DNA of 64,000 nt from CAVPMN01 sp963706425 (GTDB taxonomy: Bacteria > Actinomycetota > Acidimicrobiia > Acidimicrobiales > Acidimicrobilacustridaceae). Positions 26,533 through 35,421 of this stretch are shown piece by piece (position 1 is the first letter of the stretch; each line of letters starts with the position of its first letter). A program made the translations under genes and the position numbers. The notes under the pieces were generated by a model. It did not search any database. It was not told where the DNA came from and saw only the letters and a list, made by a program, of their open reading frames with translations. The DNA lies in contig CAVPMN010000001.1 in assembly GCA_963706425.1 (NCBI GenBank), positions 930,001 to 994,000 of the forward strand, read 5' to 3'.

Positions 26533-27270
26533 CTACTCCGGCACGAACGCGAGGATCTCGGCGAAGGTGGCGGCGTGGGTCACCGGCGGGATGTGGCCGC
26601 AATCGAGGCGCACCACGAACGGCGGAGTGGGCAACCAGGTGATCATCTCGTCCTGGGTCGCCGGAGGCACCGGACGGTCGCGCTCGTTGAGCACGTAGGT
26701 CACCGGCACGTGGGCCGCCTGCGACCAGTGCACCGGTTGCAGGTAGTGGTGCACGGTGTCGGGCACGCAGCGGACGGGGTCGACCATGTAGGCGAGCGTC
26801 TCGTCGTCGAGCGGGTCGCCACCGTAGGTCGTGCGGAACGGCTCGGGATCGGCGGGGGCACCGGGCAGGGTGATCGTGGTGCCTTCGCGCTCGGCGCGCT
26901 CGAGCGACGCCAGCAGGCCCTCACGATGATGAGGCTTCATGCAGTCGACCCCACACCCGCCTTCCCGGGGCACGAGGGCGGCGTTGAGCACGATCCGCGA
27001 CACCCGATCGCCGAGGCCGGCCACCACACCGGGCACGACGAGCCCGCCCGACGAGTGCGCCACGACGACGATCGGATCGGCGACGCTCGCGGCGTCGACG
27101 TCGGCGAGCACCGACGCGACCTCGTCGTCGACGGTGAGCGTCGCCAGGTCGGCCGGCTTGCCGTTGCGTCCCGGCAGGTCGACGGCCAGCACGTCGCCGC
27201 GCAGGCGCGGCACGAGCCGGTCCCAGAAGCGCGCCGTCGATCCGCCGCCGTGGATGAGGAGATACGTCAC
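26533..27270 (-). CDS. alpha/beta-fold hydrolase
   Basis: A 245-residue hydrolase of the esterase/hydroxynitrile-lyase-like group. VTYLLIHGGGSTARFWDRL gives the oxyanion strand, the nucleophile elbow is VAHSSGG, the Asp is probably in VLNERDRPVP and the catalytic His is in RLDCGHIPP. The GTG start at VTYLLIHG is chosen because upstream residues are not family-like. It begins 7 bases after the cupin gene on the same strand, so the two are probably one operon. The substrate is unknown. Confidence 0.85.
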   Translation of the reverse strand: MTYLLIHGGGSTARFWDRLVPRLRGDVLAVDLPGRNGKPADLATLTVDDEVASVLADVDAASVADPIVVVAHSSGGLVVPGVVAGLGDRVSRIVLNAALVPREGGCGVDCMKPHHREGLLASLERAEREGTTITLPGAPADPEPFRTTYGGDPLDDETLAYMVDPVRCVPDTVHHYLQPVHWSQAAHVPVTYVLNERDRPVPPATQDEMITWLPTPPFVVRLDCGHIPPVTHAATFAEILAFVPE

Positions 27271-27277
27271 GCGATGC

Positions 27278-27683
27278 TCAGCGAGGCCGAACCTGGGTGC
27301 CTTCGCCCGCGGTGACGAACAAGGCGGTGGCGGTGCCGTCGACGTCGGCCGTGTGCCACGCCCCGGGTGGGTTGATCGACCGCGTCGCCCACACCGAGCG
27401 TGACGGTGGTGGTGGCGCCGTCGATCTCCTGGTGCAGGGTGATCGAACCCGCGGTGCACACCACCAGCTCGTCGCCCTTGGGGTGCATCTCCCACGAGTC
27501 CCACGAGCGGTCGAACGTGTGCATCGAGACCAGGCGGCCTTCCGTGCCGTCGCCGGCGTTCCGCTCGCCGTAGCGCTCGTACCAGTCGGGGTTGCCGGTG
27601 AACTCCTCCTGGGGAACCACCGTGGCACCGAGACCGAGGTGCACGGGGAACCGCGACAGGTCGAAGGTGGGTTCGTCGGCCAT
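27278..27683 (-). CDS. cupin-domain protein, +1 frameshift
   Basis: A joined product of about 134 residues. The first frame encodes MADEPTFDLSRFPVHLG and the first cupin motif (WEMHPKGDELVVCTAG). One extra base near 27377 shifts to the frame encoding INPPGAWHTADVDGTATALF, which is cupin motif 2 with its metal-binding His. The single beta-barrel could bind a metal and catalyse or regulate small-molecule turnover; no specific reaction can be assigned. It lies directly upstream of the alpha/beta hydrolase gene. Confidence 0.78.
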
Positions 27684-27806
27684 CCCGCCAGGTTCGCGCA
27701 CGATCACCGCTCGCGTCACCGTGATGTGCGCACGCCTCCTCCACCGAACCTGTCGCGTACTCGGGGGCCCCACGCCCCAGATCCGCGACAGGAACGGACG
27801 AGAAAG

Positions 27807-27880
27807 TGGAGGTGATGGGATTCGAACCCACGGCCTCTTCGATGCGACCGAAGCGCTCTAGCCAGCTGAGCTACACCCCC
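27807..27880 (-). tRNA. tRNA-Ala (anticodon CGC)
   Basis: The minus strand folds into a complete cloverleaf. The acceptor stem is GGGGGTG with CACCTCC, including the G3-U70 pair that identifies alanine tRNAs, and the discriminator is A. The D-arm is GCTC/GAGC. The anticodon stem is CTTCG/CGAAG with loop GTCGCAT, giving anticodon CGC (codon GCG). The T-arm is GTGGG-TTCGAAT-CCCAT. The 3' CCA is not encoded. It lies 53 bases downstream of the translin-family gene on the same strand. Confidence 0.95.
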
Positions 27881-27933
27881 GAGGGACTTCGCAGGATAGC
27901 CCGGGGGTCGTCCGATCCCGAAAAGCGCGAACC

Positions 27934-28590
27934 TCAGGCCTGCTCGATGGCGCGTTGCAGGCGGGCCTGCACCGCGGTGGCGGTGACGTCGCCACGGGTG
28001 CGCTCGAGCACGGCCCGCAAGGCGTCGACCGTGCGTCGCAGCCCGGCGGTGATGGCATCGGGGTAGTCGATCACCATGAGCGCGTCGTAGGCGTCGTCCA
28101 TGGCGCCGAGCAGGGTCTCGGCGGCGTCGAGATCGCCCCCACGCATGAGATCGAGGGTGTGACGCCGCAGCTCGCTGGCCGCCTCGGCCAGTCCTTTCAG
28201 CCACGACGCGGGCGCCACCCCGAGCTCCGCCCGGGTCGGCAGCGGCGCCCGGCTCACCAACGCCATGGTGAAGCGGGCCTCGGCGTACTCCTTTTCGGCA
28301 TCGTGCAGGAACCCGGCATGGGCCACGCTCGGGAAGCCCTCGAGGGCGTCTTGCGCCTCGCGCAGCGCGGCCTCGGCATCGTCGGCGAGCGCCAGGGCGC
28401 TGGCGGTCTCCAGCCGGTGCACGGCACGGATGGAGCTGCCGGAGGCCCGGATGACCCGCCGGCAGGCGGGCAGGGCCAGCTCACGGGCCTCGTGAGCCCC
28501 CCGGAGCTGGAGGTCGATCTCGGCGATCGCGTCGCGGAGCGCGGCCCGGAACGCGGGTCGATCGACCCCAGCCCCGGCCGATTCGGACAC
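27934..28590 (-). CDS. translin-family protein
   Basis: A 218-residue all-helical protein resembling archaeal/bacterial translin homologues. The clearest parts are the central AGFLHDAEKEYAEARFTMALV, then LGVAPASWLKGLAEAASELRR and the C-terminal DYPDAITAGLRRTVDALRAVLERTRGDV, close to the translin/TRAX consensus. Eukaryotic translin-TRAX (C3PO) is an endoribonuclease that trims RNAs including tRNA precursors; the acidic EKEYAEA could hold part of such a site. The tRNA-Ala gene directly downstream makes an RNA-processing role attractive but unproven. Confidence 0.75.
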   Translation of the reverse strand: MSESAGAGVDRPAFRAALRDAIAEIDLQLRGAHEARELALPACRRVIRASGSSIRAVHRLETASALALADDAEAALREAQDALEGFPSVAHAGFLHDAEKEYAEARFTMALVSRAPLPTRAELGVAPASWLKGLAEAASELRRHTLDLMRGGDLDAAETLLGAMDDAYDALMVIDYPDAITAGLRRTVDALRAVLERTRGDVTATAVQARLQRAIEQA

Positions 28591-28604
28591 GCCCGACTCG
28601 GCGC

Positions 28605-29108
28605 TCAGTTGGCCGAAGCCGACTGCGACAGGTAGTAGGCGGCGTCGTTCGACACGCCGACCGGGCCACCGAGGTAGCGCACCTTGGCTCGGCGCTCGGT
28701 CGCGAGCTGCTGCGAGCGCACGAGCAGCACGACGTAGGTCGCCAAGAGCACGTCGACCGCCAGGTGCAGCCAGAGGAACAGGCCGCCCGCCAGCACGGCC
28801 AGCATGAGGGTGACGAGCGCCGCGCCGCCGAGGGCGAAGAGCACGTCGCGACGCCGGCGACGGGCCTCGCTGAGGCGCATGCCCCCGCGCCGAGTGGGCG
28901 CATAGAGGTTGGCGGCCCGATTCGCCGAACCGGTGACAACCGTGTTGCGGCCGCCGAGATGCCCGGGGGACGTGCGCTCGAGCACCGAGAGGTGCTTGCT
29001 GAACGACGAGATGGAGTTGACGCTGCGGTGCTCACTGCGCCCGCGGAGCCACGAGGCCAGATAGACCGCCCACACCACCGCCAGCAGGAACAGAACCACG
29101 AATGTCAC
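28605..29108 (-). CDS. SepX/GlpR-like actinobacterial membrane protein
   Basis: A 167-residue protein with one N-terminal membrane helix (FVVLFLLAVVWAVYLASWL), a basic cytoplasmic segment (NSISSFSKHLSVLERTSP) and two adjacent helices (LFALGGAALVTLML and LFLWLHLAVDVLLATYVVLL). This layout is shared by a conserved actinobacterial family whose Streptomyces member, SepX, helps FtsZ-ring placement. The resemblance is by layout and short motifs only. GTG start with ribosome site tggag; 14 bases separate it from the translin-family gene. Confidence 0.6.
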   Translation of the reverse strand: MTFVVLFLLAVVWAVYLASWLRGRSEHRSVNSISSFSKHLSVLERTSPGHLGGRNTVVTGSANRAANLYAPTRRGGMRLSEARRRRRDVLFALGGAALVTLMLAVLAGGLFLWLHLAVDVLLATYVVLLVRSQQLATERRAKVRYLGGPVGVSNDAAYYLSQSASAN

Positions 29109-29251
29109 GCTCCAGGCCTACCTTTACTGCTCGTGACCGTAGTCACGGCCCAGTTCCAGGTGGTGGATGGGGCCGCGCCGCTACGTCGTGGACGAATTAT
29201 TACGTTTCTACTACGAACAGGCGACGATCGCTACCTGCCCAGGTCCCTCAA

Positions 29252-29749
29252 TCAGAGATCGAGGCCATCGGTGGGATCGCGACGGTAGGAGCCGGAACGG
29301 CCACCCGTCTTCTCCCACAGGGTGAGGTCGCCGATCACCATCGAGCGGTCGGCCGACTTGCACATGTCGTAGATCGTGAGCAGGGCGACCGAGCAGGCCG
29401 TGAGGGCCTCCATCTCGACGCCGGTGCGGTCGACCGTCTCGACCTGGGCCTCGACCTCGATGTGGCTGTCCTCGATGCGGAAGTTGATGAACACCGAGCC
29501 CACGAGCAGCGGGTGGCACAGCGGGATGAGATCGGGCGTGCGCTTGGCCGCCTGGATGCCCGCCACCCGGGCCACCGCGAGCACGTCGCCTTTGGCCATG
29601 GCCCCTCGGGCGACCAGCGAGGCGGTCTCGGGCTGCATGAGCACCCGGCCCCGGGCGATGGCCCGGCGGTGGGTGGCTTCCTTCGGTGTCACGTCGACCA
29701 TGCGGGCACGGCCCAACGGATCGAGATGGGTGAGCCCCTGGTCGGACAT
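29252..29749 (-). CDS. moaC: cyclic pyranopterin monophosphate synthase
   Basis: A 165-residue enzyme that converts the MoaA product 3',8-cyclo-7,8-dihydro-GTP to cyclic pyranopterin monophosphate in molybdenum-cofactor synthesis. The conserved motifs PLCHPL, VEAQVETVDRTGVEMEALTA and LLTIYDMCK are intact, and length is normal (about 160). It belongs to the moaC-VOC-moaA-moeA neighbourhood. The preceding 144-base gap holds an AT-rich patch and the small hairpin cgtgac-cgta-gtcacg (about 29131-29146). Confidence 0.95.
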   Translation of the reverse strand: MSDQGLTHLDPLGRARMVDVTPKEATHRRAIARGRVLMQPETASLVARGAMAKGDVLAVARVAGIQAAKRTPDLIPLCHPLLVGSVFINFRIEDSHIEVEAQVETVDRTGVEMEALTACSVALLTIYDMCKSADRSMVIGDLTLWEKTGGRSGSYRRDPTDGLDL

Positions 29750-29843
29750 GAGCGCCGAGTCTAGGCGGTCAGGCCGGTGGGAGCCGCAGGCACCATCAGC
29801 CCAGGGCACCAGCTCGGTCACCTGCGATCGGCGGCCGGCGCCG

Positions 29844-30200
29844 TCAGCGGTCGGGCTGGTTCAGCTCCACCACGTTGCCGGCCGGATCGCGCACGAAGCC
29901 CTGATGGCCGGCGCCGGCGAGATGGGGCACCCGGTCGACCGGGAAGCCGGCTCGCTCGAGCAGGGCCGCCGTGGTGTCGAGGTCGTCGACCTCGAGGGCG
30001 AAGTGGTCGAAGGCACCGGGTGCGGCCTGCTCGAGCTCGACCAGGTGGAGCTGGCCCTGACCGAGGTCGAACCAGAGCCCGGGGAAGCCGAAGTCGGGCC
30101 GATCGGCGAGTGGGAGCCCGAGGTGCTCGCCGTAGAACACCTGGGCCGCGGCGAGGTCGTCGACCGCCACGTTGACGTGATGGAGCCGCCGCACCGCCAC
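29844..30200 (-). CDS. VOC-family (glyoxalase-like) protein
   Basis: A 118-residue vicinal-oxygen-chelate domain. Two beta-alpha-beta-beta-beta halves are visible, with the expected metal ligands: His in RLHHVNVAV, Glu in LHLVELEQ, His in FDHFALEVDD and Glu in GNVVELNQ. It may act as a glyoxalase, epimerase or binding protein. GTG start just after the moaA stop (2 bases), so it is probably co-transcribed with moaA, though a direct role in cofactor synthesis is not established. Confidence 0.85.
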   Translation of the reverse strand: MAVRRLHHVNVAVDDLAAAQVFYGEHLGLPLADRPDFGFPGLWFDLGQGQLHLVELEQAAPGAFDHFALEVDDLDTTAALLERAGFPVDRVPHLAGAGHQGFVRDPAGNVVELNQPDR

Positions 30201-30202
30201 GG

Positions 30203-31189
<987 letters not shown>

Positions 31190-31227
31190 CGGGGTCCAGC
31201 CTACGGGACGTCTCCGTCTGCGCCATC

Positions 31228-32109
31228 ATGGGAACCGTGCAACGACGCCGGCTGGGCCGCACCGGACACGAGAGCTCCGTGGCCATCCTCGGTGGTGCCG
31301 CCTTCTGGGCCGCCAGCCCCGAGCAGGCGGCCGCCGGCTTCGAGCTGGCCCTCGATCGGGGCGTCAACCATCTCGACATCGCGCCGCAGTACGGCGCCGC
31401 CGAAGACGTCGTCGGTCCGCTGGTGCCAGCCGTGCGCGACCGACTGTTCGTGGCCGCCAAGACGCTGCGCAAGTCACCCGACGGGGTGCGTGCCCAACTC
31501 GAGGCCACCCTCACCAAGCTCGGCACCGATCACCTCGACCTCTACCAGCTGCACGGGGTGACCGGTCTCGACGAGCTCGACACCCGGGTCGGGGCCGCGG
31601 CGGTCATCCTCGCAGCTCGCGACGAGGGACTCGTGCGCTACGTCGGCATCACCGGCCACGACCACGGCGCGCCGGTCGCCCATCTCGAAGCGCTGCGCCG
31701 TTGGGACCTCGACACGGTGATGTTCCCCGTGTTCCCCGGCGTGTGGGGCGACGAGGCTTATCGACGCAACGCCGAGGCGCTGCTCGAGGAGTGTGCTCGC
31801 CGAGATGTGGGCGTGATGGCCATCAAGGCCGTGGCTCGCCGGCCGTGGGCCGACCGCCGGCCGACGGCGGGCACGTGGTACGAGCCGTTCAGCGAGCAGT
31901 CGGCCATCGACCGGGGAGTGCGCTTCGCGTTGAGCACCCCCGGTGTGCACGCGTTCTGCACGCCAGGCGACCTGGGTCTGCTGCCCCTCGCCCTCGACGC
32001 GGCCGAGGCATACGAGCCACTCGACGACTCGGCGCGCGCACAAGCGATGGCCGAGATGGCTGCCGAGCCGACCATCTTCCCGCTGGTCGACCACGCGGTG
32101 CGCCTCTGA
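31228..32109 (+). CDS. aldo/keto reductase family protein
   Basis: A 293-residue TIM-barrel oxidoreductase. The catalytic tetrad residues are visible: Asp and Tyr in HLDIAPQYG, Lys in FVAAKT and His in LYQLHGV. YVGITGHDHG is a short form of the usual IGVSN region, as in the group of predicted oxidoreductases that lack a typical cofactor loop. It is transcribed divergently from moaA, 39 bases apart, and converges with moeA. The substrate is unknown. Confidence 0.9.
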   Translation: MGTVQRRRLGRTGHESSVAILGGAAFWAASPEQAAAGFELALDRGVNHLDIAPQYGAAEDVVGPLVPAVRDRLFVAAKTLRKSPDGVRAQLEATLTKLGTDHLDLYQLHGVTGLDELDTRVGAAAVILAARDEGLVRYVGITGHDHGAPVAHLEALRRWDLDTVMFPVFPGVWGDEAYRRNAEALLEECARRDVGVMAIKAVARRPWADRRPTAGTWYEPFSEQSAIDRGVRFALSTPGVHAFCTPGDLGLLPLALDAAEAYEPLDDSARAQAMAEMAAEPTIFPLVDHAVRL

Positions 32110-32117
32110 GTCGGCCG

Positions 32118-33365
32118 TCAGTCGGCGAGCAGCATCACGTCGACAGTGCCACCCGTCGCCACACCGTCGCCGTCGGGCAGGATCGCCAGCCCGTCGGCGT
32201 GGGCCAACGCCGACAGGTGATGCGATCCCTGTCCTCCGGCCGAGGCCACGTGATAGAGGCCGTCGGCCGCGTAGCGACACGACACGCGAGCGAAGTGCGT
32301 CTTGCCGTCCGGGCGGCGGTGCAGCTCACCATCGGCGATGGCCGTCACCACCGGGCGGCCGAGGCGCTCGTCGGCGTGACCAGCCATCTTGCGCAGGGCA
32401 GGTCGGGCGAACAGCTCGAACGACACCGCCGACGACACCGGGTTGCCGGGTAGGCCGAACACCGGGATGAGGCGGCCGCTGTCGTCGGCGCGGGCGATCG
32501 TGCCGAACGCGAGCGGCTTGGCCGGCCTTATCGCCACCTGCATCCAGCGCATGTCGCCGAGTCGATCGAGCACCACCTTCACCAGGTCGACGTCGCCCAT
32601 GCTCACCCCGCCGCTGCTGATGACTGCATCGCAGCTCGACACCCCGGCCCGGATGGCGGCCGTGATCGCCTCCTCGTCGTCGGCGATGCAGCCCAGATCG
32701 ACCGCCGTGAACCCGCTGGCCCGCACCGACGCCAGCAACATCGGCCGATTCGAGTCGCGGATCTGCCCAGGGGCCAGCTCCCCTGGCCCCACCACCAGTT
32801 CGTCACCCGTCGACAGGACACCGACCACCGGACGTGGCTGCACCCGCACCGGGTCGACGCCCAACATGGCCAGCACCCCCAGCGCCGCCGGGGTCACCTC
32901 GATGCCTGCGGGCAGCACCTCATCGCCCGGCCGCACGTCGTCGCCCGCCGGACGCACGTGCTGGCCTGCGTCGACGGCCACCAACGCGTCGACCGTGCCG
33001 TCATCGTGGGCCGCGGTGCGTTCCACCATCACCACAGCGTCGGCGCCGGCGGGCATGGGCGCGCCGGTCATGATGCGCACCGCCTCACCCGGCCCGACCG
33101 AGATCTGGGGGGCCCGCCCGGCAAGGAGGGTGTCGACCACCTGCAGCCGCACCGGGGTGTCGGCGGAGGCTTCGGCGACATCGACAGCGCGCACCGCGTA
33201 GCCATCCATGGCGGTGTTGTCGGCCGGGGGCACGAGCTCGGACGACACCACCGGCTCCGCCAGCACGCAACCGAGCGCGTCGGCCAGCTCGACGGATCGC
33301 GCCGGGAGGGCCTGGCAGCGCGCCAGGACGAACGCCCGAGCTTCGTCGAGCGGGACTAGCGCCAC
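32118..33365 (-). CDS. moeA: molybdopterin molybdenumtransferase
   Basis: A 415-residue enzyme that inserts molybdenum into adenylylated molybdopterin, the final step for sulfite-oxidase-type cofactor. It has MoeA motifs PPADNTAMDGYAVRA, VRIMTGAPMPAGADAVV, VGVLSTGDELV, SSGGVSMGD and FGLPGNPVSS, followed by the C-terminal MoeA domain IV. The start is GTG (VALVPLDEAR). galU follows upstream on the same strand, 16 bases away, suggesting a shared transcript. Confidence 0.95.
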   Translation of the reverse strand: MALVPLDEARAFVLARCQALPARSVELADALGCVLAEPVVSSELVPPADNTAMDGYAVRAVDVAEASADTPVRLQVVDTLLAGRAPQISVGPGEAVRIMTGAPMPAGADAVVMVERTAAHDDGTVDALVAVDAGQHVRPAGDDVRPGDEVLPAGIEVTPAALGVLAMLGVDPVRVQPRPVVGVLSTGDELVVGPGELAPGQIRDSNRPMLLASVRASGFTAVDLGCIADDEEAITAAIRAGVSSCDAVISSGGVSMGDVDLVKVVLDRLGDMRWMQVAIRPAKPLAFGTIARADDSGRLIPVFGLPGNPVSSAVSFELFARPALRKMAGHADERLGRPVVTAIADGELHRRPDGKTHFARVSCRYAADGLYHVASAGGQGSHHLSALAHADGLAILPDGDGVATGGTVDVMLLAD

Positions 33366-33381
33366 GTGTCGGCGATCGGGC

Positions 33382-34269
33382 TCAGACCAGCCCGCGCTTC
33401 TGCACCAACTCGACCAGGAAGGCCCGGAACTCGGGGCCGAGATCCTCACGGTCGATCGCCAGCTCGACCGTGGCCCGCAGGTAGTCGAGCTTCTTGCCGA
33501 TGTCGTAGCGGCCTTCGCCGAACACGTAGCCGTAGACCGCCTGGTCGGCGAGGAGCAACGCAATGGCATCGGTGAGCTGGATCTCACCTCCGACGCCCGG
33601 CTTCACAAGCTCGAGCTTCTCGAAGATCTCGGGCGTGAAGACGTAGCGACCCATCACCGCGAGGTTCGACGGGGCCACGTCGGGCTGTGGCTTCTCGACG
33701 ATGTCGAGGATGCGCACGAGCTGATCGGTGATCTGCTCGGCGGCGACGACTCCGTACGACGAGATCTCCTCGAGCGGGAACTCCGAGAGCGCGACCACCG
33801 ACTGCTCGTACTCGCCGAACGTGGCGATCATGTCGGACAGCACCGTGCACTTGCGGTCCATGATGTCGTCGCCCAGCATCACGACGAAGGGGTTGTCACC
33901 CACGTGCTTGCGGGCCACCGACACGGCGTGGCCGAGCCCGAGCGGCTCGCCTTGGCGCACGTAGTGGATGTCGGCCATCTCGGCCAGCGCCTGGATCTCG
34001 CCCAGGTCGTGGATCTTGCCCTTCTGCTCGAGGTAGTACTCGAGCTCGAAGTTGCGATCGAAGTGATCTTCGAGGGTGCGCTTGCCCCGACCGGTGATGA
34101 TGAGGATGTCGTCGATGCCCGCGCGCACGGCTTCTTCGACCACGTACTGGATCGCCGGCTTGTCGACGACCGGCAGCATCTCCTTCGGTTGGGCTTTGGT
34201 GGCCGGCAGGAAACGGGTGCCCAGGCCCGCCGCCGGGATGACCGCCTTGGTGACCGTCCGCTTCGCCAT
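33382..34269 (-). CDS. galU: UTP-glucose-1-phosphate uridylyltransferase
   Basis: A 295-residue nucleotidyltransferase making UDP-glucose for envelope polysaccharides and glycogen/trehalose metabolism. The signature AVIPAAGLGTRFLPATKAQPKEMLP, the VVMLGDDIMD metal loop and EKPQPDVAPSNLAVMGRY are intact. It is divergent from the fmdB-type gene; the 117-base gap contains a CIRCE element. moeA lies downstream with a short spacer. The ATG at MAKRTV is preferred to an upstream in-frame ATG. Confidence 0.96.
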   Translation of the reverse strand: MAKRTVTKAVIPAAGLGTRFLPATKAQPKEMLPVVDKPAIQYVVEEAVRAGIDDILIITGRGKRTLEDHFDRNFELEYYLEQKGKIHDLGEIQALAEMADIHYVRQGEPLGLGHAVSVARKHVGDNPFVVMLGDDIMDRKCTVLSDMIATFGEYEQSVVALSEFPLEEISSYGVVAAEQITDQLVRILDIVEKPQPDVAPSNLAVMGRYVFTPEIFEKLELVKPGVGGEIQLTDAIALLLADQAVYGYVFGEGRYDIGKKLDYLRATVELAIDREDLGPEFRAFLVELVQKRGLV

Positions 34270-34320
34270 GCCGCAATGGTACGACCATCCGGCGAAGTGG
34301 GTCACGGTGGGATCGACCGG

Positions 34321-34351
34321 TATGCTGGCACTCGCTAGTGCCGAGTGCTAA
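34321..34351 (+). promoter_or_regulatory. CIRCE element (HrcA operator) with -10-like box
   Basis: ctggcactc, a nine-base spacer and gagtgctaa occupy 34325-34351. The right arm matches the CIRCE consensus at 9 of 9 positions and the left arm at 7 of 9, with the standard spacer length. A -10-like tatgct (34321-34326) overlaps its left end, so HrcA binding would block that promoter. The nearest gene downstream is fmdB-like (36 bases), while galU lies in the opposite direction. Confidence 0.8.
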
Positions 34352-34386
34352 CGCGACGAGCGCGACTGCACGAATCCGGAGGTTCG

Positions 34387-34752
34387 ATGCCGACCTACGA
34401 ATACCGATGCAAGGACTGCGGCCACGAGTTCGAGACCGTCCAGGCGTTCTCCGACGAGCCGCTCACCGAGTGCCCCTCGTGCACCGGGCCCCTCCGCAAG
34501 GTGTTCGGCAACGTGGGCATCTCGTTCAAAGGCAGCGGCTTCTACAAGACCGACAGCCAGTCGGGCTCGAGCCGCTCGTCGACCGCCGACTCGCCCGACA
34601 CGAGCTCGAAGCCGGCGACCTCCACCTCCACCTCGTCCTCGGACAGCGGCTCGACCAGCTCGGGCACCGGATCCTCGTCGAGCTCCGGGTCGTCGTCGGG
34701 CTCCGACTCGTCGTCCTCGTCGTCGTCGACCGCCACCCCCGCCAGCACCTAG
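34387..34752 (+). CDS. FmdB-family zinc-ribbon protein with Ser-rich tail
   Basis: A 121-residue protein. The N-terminal FmdB/CxxC_CXXC_SSSS regulatory domain has MPTYEYRCKDCG and ECPSC (Cys8, 11, 29, 32) for one zinc, then GNVGISFKGSGFYKTD. The last 60 residues are almost entirely Ser, Thr, Gly and Asp and presumably disordered. Strong ribosome site ggaggttcg. A CIRCE operator sits immediately upstream, pointing to heat or misfolding-stress control. The family's biochemical role is uncertain. Confidence 0.88.
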   Translation: MPTYEYRCKDCGHEFETVQAFSDEPLTECPSCTGPLRKVFGNVGISFKGSGFYKTDSQSGSSRSSTADSPDTSSKPATSTSTSSSDSGSTSSGTGSSSSSGSSSGSDSSSSSSSTATPAST

Positions 34753-34809
34753 GCTCGCCCCACTTCCCTCCTTCCCCCTCTCGTCATCTCGCGCGCGCAG
34801 GGGAGGATC

Positions 34810-35409
34810 ATGGGACGCACCCGCTCGACCCTCGGCCGGTGGCGCGGTCGTCGACCGCGTCGCTACTGGCTGTTCACGATGCTCGCGGCGGCCGTCGCGG
34901 CCGCCCTCACGATGGGCGTGGTGGGCCGAGCCCAGACCACCGTGGAGGGCCTGGGCACCCTGGTGCCCGTGGCCGTCGCCACCCGCGCGCTCGAGCCTGG
35001 CGATGCCGTCGGCGCCGACGACGTCACGTGGCGCGACCTACCGAGCGGCCTGCTCGCCGACGATCGGGTCGACCACGACCCCGTCGGACGCACCGTGACC
35101 GATCTCGTCGTGGCCGGCGAGGCGTTCGTCGAGTCGCGACTCGCGCCCGAAGGACGTGGCGGTCGCGGACCTAGCGGCCGACCCGGCACCCGAGCCATCG
35201 CCGTGCCCATGCACCCGTCGCCCGAAGGGTTCGCGCCCGGCGACCGCGTCGACCTGCTCGACCTCGATGGCTGGCTGGCGCGCGACGCCGTGGTGGTCGA
35301 CGTCGGCGAGCAGTCGCTCACCGTCGCCGTCACCGAAGACGAAGCGCCTGCGGTGGCCCGAGCCGTGGTCGACGGTGTCGTCACGCCTGCGCTGGTGAAC
35401 CCGGGCTGA
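34810..35409 (+). CDS. SAF-domain (CpaB-like) membrane protein
   Basis: A 199-residue protein with a basic N-terminus, one membrane helix (about 20-40: YWLFTMLAAAVAAALTMGVVG) and an extracytoplasmic SAF domain (VPVAVATRALEPGDAVGADDVTWRDLP), as in the Flp-pilus assembly protein CpaB. The rest (AIAVPMHPSPEGFAPGDRVDLLD, DAVVVDVGEQSLTVAVTEDEAPAV) also matches CpaB/RcpC. No other pilus genes are seen here, so a pilus role is only inferred. It follows the fmdB-like gene and converges with the tldE copy. Confidence 0.8.
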   Translation: MGRTRSTLGRWRGRRPRRYWLFTMLAAAVAAALTMGVVGRAQTTVEGLGTLVPVAVATRALEPGDAVGADDVTWRDLPSGLLADDRVDHDPVGRTVTDLVVAGEAFVESRLAPEGRGGRGPSGRPGTRAIAVPMHPSPEGFAPGDRVDLLDLDGWLARDAVVVDVGEQSLTVAVTEDEAPAVARAVVDGVVTPALVNPG

Positions 35410-35421
35410 CGCGCTGGCGGG

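Noticed and set aside
29109..29251. A small RNA gene in the AT-rich gap before moaC
   Set aside because: Only a six-base-pair hairpin is visible, with no terminator and no clear promoter pair.
34345..34386. An upstream extension of the FmdB-type protein starting within the CIRCE element
   Set aside because: The family begins MPTYEYRC and a strong ribosome site sits directly before that ATG.
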